A stretch of 64,000 nt of DNA from contig JACKQE010000001.1 of the NCBI GenBank assembly GCA_024233005.1, positions 682,001-746,000 on the forward strand, given 5' to 3'. The DNA is from Akkermansiaceae bacterium. Its GTDB lineage: Bacteria > Verrucomicrobiota > Verrucomicrobiia > Verrucomicrobiales > DEV007. Shown here one piece after another: positions 53,778-62,017 of the stretch. How positions within the stretch are numbered: the stretch's first letter is position 1; each line of letters opens with the position of its first letter. The notes below the pieces were generated by a model that made no database searches, was not told the DNA's origin, and saw only the letters and a list, made by a program, of their open reading frames with translations. Made by a program: the position numbers and the translations under genes.

Positions 53778-54974
53778 ATGAGAAACCCTCTGCCTCCCGC
53801 CAGCGTGTTGATCGTCGGCGGTGGCATTGGTGGCATCGTGCTGGGGGACCGGCTTTCGGCCCTGGGGATCGCCGTGACGATCTGTGAGCGCCATCAGGGG
53901 CGCGCAGGTTCCTCCTGGCCCGAAATACTCTGGCCGGCCACCAAGGCGCGTCTCGCGCTCTGCCGGGGCGGCAATGACGTCACTGGACGCTCGCTGCTGA
54001 CTCTTGGAGGGATGCAAGCCCACGTCGGTGGGCGCTGGAGAGAACTGCTTTCCCGGGAGGGGTTGCAAGCCTCATCATATGGTCCGGTCTCCGCCGATCC
54101 CCATGGTTTGCGGGAGGGTTTGCTGGCGTCAAGCCCATGCCAGATTCGGCGAGGTCTTACCTGGGAGCGCCCGATCCTCGACGGGGACGGATCCATCCGG
54201 GGGGGAGTTTTCCGGGAAGCCGGCTCAGGGGCGGAGTTGGAAATCCGGGCCGATCTGGTCGTGGGGGACGATGGTTCTGGTTCCCGCGTTCGTGAGGCCA
54301 TCGGCATTCGCTTTGACGCTCGATCGTTTCCCCTCGATTTCCTTTGTTTCCCGGTCCTTTGGCCGACCCGTTTTCCGCCCGATGAGGCCCTCCTTTGGGC
54401 GGCTCCGGGCCTTCCCGGTATTGCCGGGGCCATGGTCATGCCCCAGTCTCCCGGTGGCGGCGGGGCGGGAATGATTCTAGTGGATCCAGCCATCCGCGCA
54501 GCGGTGGGAGAGGAGACCTTGTGGCAGGCTTGTTTGGAGCGCCTCCCTGATTTTGCCGATTTCGTGGTCCGAGCGGAGGAAATCCCTACGGCGGTGGTTC
54601 GTGATTGGGGGCATGCCCGAGCCTATGGGGGGCGGGGGGGGGTTCTTCTGGGCGACGCCATTCATCCCACGAGCCCGGCCGGTGGACAGGGAGCGAACAT
54701 GGCGGTCGCCGATGCGGTGGCCCTGGGAGGCCTGGTGCCGCAAGGCGGGGAGTTTGCGCGGCTTCTCGCCACCTATGAGAGCCAGCGCCGCGAAGCAAAT
54801 GCGAAGTCGGTTGGAATCACCGCCGCCGTGGCCTCAGGTTTGAGGGCCCCGCTGCCTGGATCCTGGAGGCGTGGTCTGGTGCGGGGAGGGATCCGGTCTG
54901 TCAGTCGCCTGGGGTGGGCTCCTTGGTTTCTCCGATTTCCGGCGACCGCCTTCCTCGGTGGCGAGATGGAGTAA
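53778..54974 (+). CDS. FAD-dependent monooxygenase, PHBH type
   Basis: The 398-residue flavoprotein has the FAD Rossmann loop VLIVGGGIGGIVLGDRL (about 9-25), a VVGDDGSGSRVR segment (DG motif, about 154-165) and the GD motif VLLGDAIHPTSPAGGQGANMAVADAVAL (about 291-318). This combination defines aromatic-ring hydroxylases such as PHBH and UbiH. Substrate unknown. A nine-base G tract lies in the coding sequence just before the GD motif. Short gaps on both sides suggest a shared transcript with its neighbours. Confidence 0.85.
   Translation: MRNPLPPASVLIVGGGIGGIVLGDRLSALGIAVTICERHQGRAGSSWPEILWPATKARLALCRGGNDVTGRSLLTLGGMQAHVGGRWRELLSREGLQASSYGPVSADPHGLREGLLASSPCQIRRGLTWERPILDGDGSIRGGVFREAGSGAELEIRADLVVGDDGSGSRVREAIGIRFDARSFPLDFLCFPVLWPTRFPPDEALLWAAPGLPGIAGAMVMPQSPGGGGAGMILVDPAIRAAVGEETLWQACLERLPDFADFVVRAEEIPTAVVRDWGHARAYGGRGGVLLGDAIHPTSPAGGQGANMAVADAVALGGLVPQGGEFARLLATYESQRREANAKSVGITAAVASGLRAPLPGSWRRGLVRGGIRSVSRLGWAPWFLRFPATAFLGGEME
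54627..54642 (+). repeat. G6-C-G9 homopolymer tract inside the FAD gene
   Basis: Six G, one C and nine G in a row encode Gly-Gly-Arg-Gly-Gly in the FAD monooxygenase, just ahead of its GD motif. Tracts this long can slip in replication; a one-base change would truncate the enzyme. Confidence 0.8.
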
Positions 54975-55028
54975 GAATTCTTTGCAAAGCCTGCTTGCGA
55001 CCTGCGGACGAGGGTGTTGGTTGGGGGA

Positions 55029-55832
55029 ATGCGCGAGTCACCCCCCCTGACGTTGACCTTCCTGGGCACCGGGACTTCGATCGGCGTCCCGTCGGTTGGT
55101 TGCGATTGTCCGGTCTGCCGCTCCAACGATCCGATCAATCAGCGGTTCCGTTCTTCCATCTGGCTTCGGTCGGGTGGTCTTTCCTGGGTCGTCGACACAG
55201 GGCCCGATTTCCGATCCCAGTGCCTCAGGGCCGGGATCCGGCATCTCGATGCCGCTCTCTTCACCCACGCCCACACCGACCATGTCATGGGCTTCGACGA
55301 TCTTCGGCGTTTCACATTGGGAGCAGGGGCGAGCCTGCCAGTGCACGCCTCCCCAGCCACCCTGGACTTTTTATGCCGGGCCTTTGCCTTTGCCTTTGAC
55401 GGGGAACACCGCTATCCGGGATATTTCAAGCCGGACCCCCGGCCGGTGATCGGATCGTTTTTGCTGGGGGATTTTCTTGTCACCCCGATCCCTGTCATTC
55501 ATGGGAAGGTCGAAACTATCGGTTACCTCTTTTCCCGTGATGACCGCAAGTTGCTTGCTTACATACCCGATGCCAAAGTGGTGCCGGAGGAGAGCCTGGC
55601 CTTGCTGAGCGGAGTGGAAGTGCTGGTGTTGGATGCCCTGCGCCCTCGGGAACATCCGACGCATTTGTCGGTCAGTGAGGCCGTGGAAATCGTGGCCGCG
55701 GTGGCTCCGCGTCAGGCGTGGCTGACACATTTTTCCTGTGAGATGGATTTTCGCGAAGTGGGCCCTTCTTTGCCAGTGGGCATCCAATTGGCGCATGACG
55801 GGTTGGAACTCGAAATCGGGTCTGAGGAGTGA
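55029..55832 (+). CDS. PhnP-like metallo-beta-lactamase-fold phosphodiesterase
   Basis: The 267-residue protein has the MBL fold with the GTGTSIGVPSVGCDCPVC start (about 13-30, as in PhnP/ribonuclease Z-like proteins). The metal motif is His80-Ala-His82-Thr-Asp84-His85, with later metal ligands in VIHGK (about 157-161), DALRPREHPTH and THFSCEMD. Relatives hydrolyse cyclic nucleotides or ribose cyclic phosphates. The ATG at 55029 is used; a GTG five codons earlier is possible. Its stop overlaps DUF2851 by four bases (GTGA). Confidence 0.85.
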   Translation: MRESPPLTLTFLGTGTSIGVPSVGCDCPVCRSNDPINQRFRSSIWLRSGGLSWVVDTGPDFRSQCLRAGIRHLDAALFTHAHTDHVMGFDDLRRFTLGAGASLPVHASPATLDFLCRAFAFAFDGEHRYPGYFKPDPRPVIGSFLLGDFLVTPIPVIHGKVETIGYLFSRDDRKLLAYIPDAKVVPEESLALLSGVEVLVLDALRPREHPTHLSVSEAVEIVAAVAPRQAWLTHFSCEMDFREVGPSLPVGIQLAHDGLELEIGSEE

Positions 55833-57283
55833 GTGCCCAGGATCATCGTTGGGCTGATGGTGCGGAGCGCTACGCGGCATTTTGTCGGATGGTCTTTCCC
55901 GTCCTGCCAAGGTCCCAAGTGGCGGAAAGGGACCGATGGGAGGAATCCTCCGGACGGAGTGATGAACTGGCCTGGCAGGCCCGATGGTTTTCCGGCGAGT
56001 TGGGACGCCAATTCACCTCCACGGATGGAAGGAGCGTGGAGATTGTGCAATTCGGACACTGGAACCGCGGGGCGGGGCCGGATTTTACCGAGGCCGCGGT
56101 GAGGATCGATGGAACCTTGATGACCGGGGATATCGAAATGGATCTGGAGGCCACCGGTTGGGAGTCTCACGGTCACTCTACCAATCCGTCTTTCGGTGGA
56201 GTGGTGTTGCATGTCCATCTCCACCGGCCTGCTGACGGGACTTGGTTCACCCGCACTGCTGACCATCGGCAGGTCACTCAGGTGGAACTGGATCCCTCGC
56301 TCGCGGATGGCCGGCCTCCCTGGTGGGGGCGCCTCCCCGAGGCCCGTCTCGGTCGGTGTGCCGCTCCCTTGCGGGATTTTTCGACGGAGCGCCTCAATAC
56401 CCTGCTCTCTTCCGCCGCCCAGTATCGGTTACAGCGCAAGGCCGAACGGTGGGGCGCCTTGGCCCGTTCCCATTCCACCAGCCAAGCGTTGTTCTGTGGG
56501 TGCGCGGAAGCGCTCGGCTACCGCCACAACAAACTGCCGATGTTTTCCCTCGCCCAGCGGTTGCCCGTCGACACGGTGCTCTCCAGGCACCCGGCACCCA
56601 TCATCGAAGCCCTCTGTTTCGGCATTGCAGGATACTTGGAGGCCGAACATTTCGACCGTAGCAAAGCGGAGACCCGGGGCTATCTGAAGGATCTATGGGA
56701 TCATTGGTGGAAATTTCGGATCGTTCACGAACTGACGGAAGGGCGTCGCCCCCCGTGGAATCCCGGAGCGGGGCGGCCCGCGAACCACCCCCAGCGTCGT
56801 CTTGCCGCCTTGGCCCTCCTGGCAGGTCAGTGGCGGGGCTTCATGAATCCCCTGATGACCCAGACTTCGCTGGGCAAGGGGTGGTGGCGTGAGTTTCAGA
56901 GGCAGTGTGCCGGGCTGGAACACCCGTTCTGGTCCTATCATTACACCCTGCGTTCAGCTCCGACTCGCAAATCCATGGCGTTGCTAGGCAGTGACCGAAT
57001 CCTCGATCTTCTGGGGAATGTGCTTTTTCCTCACCTGATACAGGAAGGGGCAACCACCTGGGAATCCTACACCGACTTGCCTGGCACCACGGAGAGTGGG
57101 TCATTAAGGCGGGCTCTGCTGCGCCTTTTTGGTCCCGATCTGGCCGCCAACAAGATTCGTTCGACGACCGGAAAATATTACCAACAACAGGGATTGCTCC
57201 AAGTGTTTCAGGACTTTTGCCTGCGGGATCACTCGGAATGTGAGGAATGTCCCTTCCCGGAACAACTCCGTCAGTGGTCTTGA
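55829..57283 (+). CDS. DUF2851 family protein
   Basis: The 484-residue protein matches DUF2851 (PF11013). Typical features are FGHWNRGAGPDFTEAAVRIDG (about 74-94), GDIEMDLEATGWESHGHSTNP (about 99-119) and VVLHVHL. The C-terminal cysteines FCLRDHSECEECPFP are spaced C-x7-C-x2-C, possibly a metal site. The function is unknown; the family is common in Bacteroidota and related phyla. It starts at GTG 55829, overlapping the PhnP-like stop. A predicted transcript from 53314 or earlier would end with it. Confidence 0.82.
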   Translation: MSAQDHRWADGAERYAAFCRMVFPVLPRSQVAERDRWEESSGRSDELAWQARWFSGELGRQFTSTDGRSVEIVQFGHWNRGAGPDFTEAAVRIDGTLMTGDIEMDLEATGWESHGHSTNPSFGGVVLHVHLHRPADGTWFTRTADHRQVTQVELDPSLADGRPPWWGRLPEARLGRCAAPLRDFSTERLNTLLSSAAQYRLQRKAERWGALARSHSTSQALFCGCAEALGYRHNKLPMFSLAQRLPVDTVLSRHPAPIIEALCFGIAGYLEAEHFDRSKAETRGYLKDLWDHWWKFRIVHELTEGRRPPWNPGAGRPANHPQRRLAALALLAGQWRGFMNPLMTQTSLGKGWWREFQRQCAGLEHPFWSYHYTLRSAPTRKSMALLGSDRILDLLGNVLFPHLIQEGATTWESYTDLPGTTESGSLRRALLRLFGPDLAANKIRSTTGKYYQQQGLLQVFQDFCLRDHSECEECPFPEQLRQWS

Positions 57284-57400
57284 GTGGAAACAAGCTTTGA
57301 CGGAAAGGGATCGTGGGGAGGTCCCAGCTGTCTCCTGCCCGGGAGACTTTCCCGGCTAGACCTGAACCTGCGCTCAGCGGGAGTGATCTGCTTGGGGCAC

Positions 57401-57432
57401 AAAAAAACCGGGATGGTTGCCCATCCCGGTTT
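57401..57432 (-). terminator. Intrinsic terminator of the outer-membrane barrel gene
   Basis: On the minus strand the perfect 12-base stem AAACCGGGATGG / CCATCCCGGTTT (57405-57432, four-base loop) runs into seven consecutive T. It lies 30 bases past the stop of the barrel gene. The plus strand lacks a T run, so it ends minus-strand transcription. Confidence 0.85.
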
Positions 57433-57462
57433 AATGAAAGTTAGGTTGCTTCTATCTAAAGA

Positions 57463-57981
57463 TTAGAAAGGGAAGCGGACACCACCACGGACGAGGGTGA
57501 AGTCACGGTCGTCTTCAACCCAGTTGTAGGTAGCGTCGACGAAGATGCCGATGCAGCCAAGGGAGTCGAAGCGGGCTTCGATACCACCGCCAACATCGAA
57601 CAGGCCGTCAGTGGCGCTGTTGGTCAGAAGACCGCCACCCACCATGACGTAAGGAGCGATGCAAAGGTCAGGGATCGGCATGCGATAAACGACGTTGGCG
57701 TTGACCACGTGGTGCTCGGACTCATAGGCGAAGACGCCGTAGTTGAGCTCGACACCGAGGTTCTGGGTGAAGAAGTAGCTGGCAGTGATACCACCACCCA
57801 GTTCATCACCATCTTTGTCGGAGAAAGAAGCACCGAAGTAGGCGCCAAGTTCAAAACCGGGATCGAAGCAGGAGCAGCCAGTCGGAACCGGAGGATTCTT
57901 GCATTCAACGACGTATTTGTCACCGGCATTGGCGACACCAGCAAAAGCCAAGATGGCGATAAGGGACAGTAGTTTCTTCAT
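57463..57981 (-). CDS. Small outer-membrane beta-barrel protein
   Basis: The 172-residue protein has a clear Sec signal (about 1-19, VANA cut). The mature part alternates hydrophobic and polar residues in about eight strands and ends in a C-terminal aromatic (Pro-Phe), as porin-like barrels do. Strand starts such as GFELGAYFGASF, NLGVELNYGVF and YVMVGGGLL are typical. It has five cysteines (27, 36, 38, 107, 143), unusual for a barrel. The gene has its own AT-rich upstream region and a strong terminator, and codes with fewer rare choices than neighbours by eye, which suggests high expression. Confidence 0.8.
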   Translation of the reverse strand: MKKLLSLIAILAFAGVANAGDKYVVECKNPPVPTGCSCFDPGFELGAYFGASFSDKDGDELGGGITASYFFTQNLGVELNYGVFAYESEHHVVNANVVYRMPIPDLCIAPYVMVGGGLLTNSATDGLFDVGGGIEARFDSLGCIGIFVDATYNWVEDDRDFTLVRGGVRFPF

Positions 57982-58140
57982 AATTGTTTATTGTTTCTTC
58001 TGAGCAGTTGGTTAACAGACCGCAACCTATTTATCTTTTCACCCCTTACAAGGGAAAAATCACAAAAAATCTGCGGAAATGGAAATTTAACTACCATAAT
58101 ATCAATATTAACAGGAATTCTTTTGGTTGACTCGCATTAC
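57982..58140 (-). promoter_or_regulatory. AT-rich upstream region of the barrel gene
   Basis: A marked AT-rich stretch precedes the barrel gene, with a short dyad CCCTT-AC-AAGGG at 58043-58054. Several TTG-A and TA-T patterns are present, but no hexamer pair has good spacing, so I do not place an exact promoter. Confidence 0.35.
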
Positions 58141-58215
58141 TTGGAGGTTTCATCGGTTGCCGGGGCCTAAAACACAGCGATGTTAAGGGTTAAAGACTCT
58201 TTTTCCTGCCTCTTT

Positions 58216-59205
58216 ATGCTCTCCGTGGAGAATCTGCAGACCTTTTTTCATACCCGTGAGGGGGTGGTCCGTGCCGTTGACGGTGTGTCGCTTGAGCTTT
58301 CCAAGGGAGGCAGTTTGGGAATCGTTGGCGAGTCCGGCTCTGGAAAGTCGGTCACTTGTTATTCTCTGCTGAGGCTCCTGCCAATGCCCCCCGCCCGCTT
58401 TGAAGGAGGTTCCGCGGGTTTCGAGGGACGAGACCTGCTGACCATGCCGGTGAAAGAACTCCGGGCCATCCGGGGCCGCCGCATCGGCATGATCTTCCAG
58501 GATCCAATGACTTCCCTGAATCCTTACCTCAGAGTATCCACCCAGCTCACCGAACCGCTCCGGGTGCACCTGGGGATTGGAAAAGCCGGGGCGCTCGACC
58601 AGGCGGTCGCGGCTTTGCAGGCGGTGGGCATCGCCGATGCGGAACAGCGCATCCACTCCTACCCACACGAGTTTTCCGGAGGCATGCGCCAGCGAGTGAT
58701 GATCGCGATGGCTCTGATCACCCGGCCGGATATTCTGATCGCAGATGAACCGACCACGGCACTCGACGTCACGGTGCAGAAGCAGGTGCTCGATCTGATC
58801 GGGCGCCGCCGGGAGGATTTGGGCACGGCGGTCATCTTTATCAGTCATGACCTCGCGGTCGTTTCCGGAGTCTGCGATTATGTCCATGTCATGTATGGCG
58901 GTCGTGTCGTCGAGGCGGCCCCGGTGCGGGAGTTGTTTGAGAATCCCCTGCATGCCTACACCCGGGCCTTGCAGCGGAGCATTCCGGCCCTGCAGGAAAA
59001 AGGAAAACCCCTCTACACGATCCCCGGGATGCCGCCGGACCTCTCGCGACCCTCCCCCGGCTGTGCCTTTGCTCCCCGCCGGCCGGCCCGGGCTCGCGCG
59101 ACGTGTCTGGCCAACCACCGTCCGGAATTGGTCGAAGCTTCTCCGGGGCATTGGGTGCAGGACTGCCCGGGATGCCGGGATGAGGGCCTCGACGACGCCT
59201 TTTGA
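58216..59205 (+). CDS. oppD: Oligopeptide/dipeptide ABC transporter ATPase, OppD/DppD type
   Basis: The 329-residue ATPase has Walker A GESGSGKS (38-45), signature FSGGMRQRV, Walker B ILIADEPTTALD and the switch histidine in FISHDLAV. Its C-terminal OppD extension has the cysteine-rich motif of the family (CAFAPRRPARARATC, then further cysteines), which in relatives binds an Fe-S cluster. The ATG at 58216 matches the family start; the frame opens 12 codons earlier at 58180 without support. OppF follows after 31 bases; no permease or binding protein is in the window. Confidence 0.93.
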   Translation: MLSVENLQTFFHTREGVVRAVDGVSLELSKGGSLGIVGESGSGKSVTCYSLLRLLPMPPARFEGGSAGFEGRDLLTMPVKELRAIRGRRIGMIFQDPMTSLNPYLRVSTQLTEPLRVHLGIGKAGALDQAVAALQAVGIADAEQRIHSYPHEFSGGMRQRVMIAMALITRPDILIADEPTTALDVTVQKQVLDLIGRRREDLGTAVIFISHDLAVVSGVCDYVHVMYGGRVVEAAPVRELFENPLHAYTRALQRSIPALQEKGKPLYTIPGMPPDLSRPSPGCAFAPRRPARARATCLANHRPELVEASPGHWVQDCPGCRDEGLDDAF

Positions 59206-59236
59206 GTAATTTTCCCCTCTCTTTACTCCTTCCACA

Positions 59237-60040
59237 ATGGCACTGCTCGAAGTCGATTCCCTGGTCAAGCATTTCCCCGGACCCCGGGGGCGGACGGTGA
59301 AGGCGGTCGATGGCGTGACCTTCTCCCTCGAGCGTGGCCAGGTCCTTGGTCTGGTGGGGGAATCCGGATGTGGCAAAAGCACCCTGTCCCGGCTCATCCT
59401 GCAGCTGCTGCCGCCCACCAGCGGCCGGGTCCTGCTGGAAGGCGAATGTCTCAGCTCCCTGCCCCCTGCGGTGGTTCGGCGGCGCCGCCTCGACTTTCAG
59501 ATGGTGTTTCAGGATCCCTACGCGTCGCTCAATCCCCGGCTCACCGTCTTCAGCACGCTATCTGAAGCCATCGCGGCGAGGCATCCCGGTATGGCGGGTA
59601 ACCGCACGGCCTGCACCGAGGCGGTGGCGGCCCTGATGCGGCGGGTTGGTCTCGACGCCCGAGCGATGCGGAAATACCCCCACGAATTCTCGGGAGGCCA
59701 GCGCCAGCGCATTGCCATCGCGCGGGCTCTCGCGCCGGAGCCCCGTCTCATCATCGCCGATGAACCGGTCTCCGCACTTGATGTTTCCATCCAGTCGCAG
59801 ATCCTGAACCTCCTCCAGGGATTGGTGCGCGATCTGGGGCTGACCATGATCTTCGTCTCCCACGATCTGTCGGTCGTGAAATACATCGCCGATGACATCA
59901 CCGTGATGTACCAGGGCAAACTCGTCGAAACCGGCCCGGCTGAGGAAGTGTTTCACCACCCCCGGGAGAGCTACACTCGCCGCCTGCTCGAGGCCGTGCC
60001 CAGGATTCGGTTTGGAGGAGATCGCTTTTCTTCCGGTTGA
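59237..60040 (+). CDS. oppF: Oligopeptide/dipeptide ABC transporter ATPase, OppF/DppF type
   Basis: The 267-residue ATPase has Walker A GESGCGKS (41-48), signature FSGGQRQRI, Walker B LIIADEPVSALD and FVSHDLSV. It is the shorter partner that pairs with OppD. Here too the permeases must come from elsewhere in the genome. It is 31 bases after oppD and 23 before the NHL protein gene, so a shared transcript is likely. OppF usually has a C-terminal extension; this one ends about 20 residues after the ABC core. Confidence 0.92.
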   Translation: MALLEVDSLVKHFPGPRGRTVKAVDGVTFSLERGQVLGLVGESGCGKSTLSRLILQLLPPTSGRVLLEGECLSSLPPAVVRRRRLDFQMVFQDPYASLNPRLTVFSTLSEAIAARHPGMAGNRTACTEAVAALMRRVGLDARAMRKYPHEFSGGQRQRIAIARALAPEPRLIIADEPVSALDVSIQSQILNLLQGLVRDLGLTMIFVSHDLSVVKYIADDITVMYQGKLVETGPAEEVFHHPRESYTRRLLEAVPRIRFGGDRFSSG

Positions 60041-60063
60041 AACGGTTCTACCATCGAGCTCGG

Positions 60064-61041
60064 ATGACCCGATACCTTCTTGGCTGGGCACTGGTTTGGA
60101 TCGGGGCACTGACGGCGGCCTTCGCCGAGTCGCGGCATGTCGTGGTGCCGGGCTGGCCGATGCTGCCGCAAGAGCTTGTGCTGGGGCAGTGCGTGGGAGT
60201 CGGGGTCGATGCGGCCAACCGGGTGTTTGTCTTCCACCGGTCCGGACGCAAATGGTCCCAACCATTTCCCGAAGCTCCCATCGCGGCCGCCACTGTCAGC
60301 GTGTTTGACGGGAACAGCGGGGCCCTTCTCCAGGCCTGGGGAGCCGGGCGGTTCCTTATGCCGCATGGCCTGACGATCGATCCGCATGGCAACGTCTGGC
60401 TCACCGACGTGGCACTCCAGCAGGTTTTCCAATTCACCCCGGAGGGAAAGCTCCTGCTCACGCTTGGGGAGGCCCGCGTGCCCGGGACGGATGCGTCTCA
60501 TTTCAACCTGCCCACCGATGTGGCGGTGCTGGCGGACGGCTCATGCTACGTCAGTGATGGTTATCGCAACACGCGGGTCGTCAAATTCAGCGCCGGGGGA
60601 CGGTACGAATTCGAATGGGGCACCAAGGGCGGCGAACCGGGCCAGTTTGTTTTGCCACACGGCATCACGCTGGACGCGCAGGGGCGGGTGTATGTCTGCG
60701 ACCGCACCAATAGCCGGATCCAGATCTTTGACGGGAAGGGGGCGTTTCTCCAACAATGGAAGGGCCCCCAAATCGGCCGTCCCTACGGCATCGGCACCGG
60801 GCCTGAGGGGCATCTGTTCCTCGTCGATGGCGGCGACCCCGCGCAGAAGATCGAGGAGCGTGGCAAGATCGTGGAACTGGACCGTATGGGCACCGTGATC
60901 GACTGTTTCTCCGGACCAGGTCTGACGCCGGGTCGAATCCAACTCGGTCATGACCTCGCGGTGGGCCCCGACGGGGCGGTCTACGTCGCGGAGGCGACAG
61001 GTCAAAAGGTGCAGAAGTTCGCGGTCCGGAAGGCCCCGTGA
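60064..61041 (+). CDS. Secreted NHL-repeat protein, PAL-like
   Basis: The 325-residue protein has a signal peptide (about 1-20) and six NHL-type propeller repeats. Repeated patterns are PHGLTIDPHGNVWLTD (about 99-114), LPTDVAVLADGSCYVSD, LPHGITLDAQGRVYVCDR and a closing LGHDLAVGPDGAVYVAE. The layout resembles the lyase domain (PAL) of peptide-amidating enzymes, but the key metal ligands cannot be proven here. It follows oppF by 23 bases and converges with gspK. Confidence 0.8.
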   Translation: MTRYLLGWALVWIGALTAAFAESRHVVVPGWPMLPQELVLGQCVGVGVDAANRVFVFHRSGRKWSQPFPEAPIAAATVSVFDGNSGALLQAWGAGRFLMPHGLTIDPHGNVWLTDVALQQVFQFTPEGKLLLTLGEARVPGTDASHFNLPTDVAVLADGSCYVSDGYRNTRVVKFSAGGRYEFEWGTKGGEPGQFVLPHGITLDAQGRVYVCDRTNSRIQIFDGKGAFLQQWKGPQIGRPYGIGTGPEGHLFLVDGGDPAQKIEERGKIVELDRMGTVIDCFSGPGLTPGRIQLGHDLAVGPDGAVYVAEATGQKVQKFAVRKAP

Positions 61042-61054
61042 CCCGGCGGCGACC

Positions 61055-62017
61055 TTACTGACCAGGTTGCTCCAACCGCGCCAGCGGGGTCTTTGATCCA
61101 TCGGTGCCGGCGTCGATCAGAGTGATCAATGTGAAGCGGTAGGGGCCCACGATGCCGGTGCTCTGGATGCGGCGGACCGAATTGCCGACACTGAGGAAGG
61201 TGGAGAATTTCTCCGCCTCGACGACGCTGAACCCCAGCAGGTCCCGAGCCGCGGTGGTGTCTTTGATGGGGGTGTCGTCGACGGTGTGGTCGATGCCGTC
61301 ATTGCCGGACCTGGCTCCGATGACGGCGGCGGCGCTTTCCGGAGAGACCCCATAAAAGCCTTGGATGAGGTCGGCGGGAGCCGCATTGAGATCGATGGTG
61401 CCGTCCCCATAAAGCGTGAAGTAGTCGCGCCAGAGCGGCTGGAGCCGGGCCACGCGATCCATACCGCGCACCAGGAGCATCTGGTCGAGGCTTGTGAAGA
61501 CCGCATTTGCCGGATACCCGCTCCGGCCCAGTCCGCTGTAAAACGTATTCTCCGCCCCGTTGGGCCGGGGATCCTGATTAGGGTCGACCCAGTCCGCGAG
61601 GGATTCGGCGGCGATCGCGGCATCGCCGGGGTCCACTCCCCAAAGAATGAAAAGTTCCCGCATGCCATCGACGACCACGTCCTGATCCATCGTGGTCACA
61701 CAAATCCGGCTGCCCTCGGTCGTGATGACGGCTTCGATTCTGCGGCCGTCCGGCAGGGTTTGCTTCAATGCCGGATCCCCCGGTTTGATGTCTGGGTGTG
61801 AGGCCAGAGCGGTGCCGCTCTCGGCAAGTCGGCGCGCGAAAAAGAGCCCGCGCTCCCGTTCGCTGTCCTGCCAGCTGAATTGGGAAGCCTCGTAGAAGCC
61901 CACCACGAGAAACATGAGGAAGCCGACCGCGAACATCACCAGCATCAGCGCCATGCCCCGCTGGTGGGATCGATGGCGCAGTGACCGGGACAGGGTCTGG
62001 GCGGGCTTAACGTGCAT
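61055..62017 (-). CDS. gspK: Type II secretion minor pseudopilin GspK
   Basis: The 320-residue protein has a prepilin-type leader (HQRGMALMLVMFAVGF, about 19-34): cleavage after Gly25 is likely. It has no glutamate at +5, which is normal for GspK. The globular part (about 50-320) has the DVDPNQDPRPNGAENTFY-like SLADWVDPNQDP segment and the T2SSK repeat INAAPADLIQGFYG. GspK caps the pseudopilus tip with GspI and GspJ. Its ATG at 62017 overlaps gspJ by 11 bases. Confidence 0.87.
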   Translation of the reverse strand: MHVKPAQTLSRSLRHRSHQRGMALMLVMFAVGFLMFLVVGFYEASQFSWQDSERERGLFFARRLAESGTALASHPDIKPGDPALKQTLPDGRRIEAVITTEGSRICVTTMDQDVVVDGMRELFILWGVDPGDAAIAAESLADWVDPNQDPRPNGAENTFYSGLGRSGYPANAVFTSLDQMLLVRGMDRVARLQPLWRDYFTLYGDGTIDLNAAPADLIQGFYGVSPESAAAVIGARSGNDGIDHTVDDTPIKDTTAARDLLGFSVVEAEKFSTFLSVGNSVRRIQSTGIVGPYRFTLITLIDAGTDGSKTPLARLEQPGQ

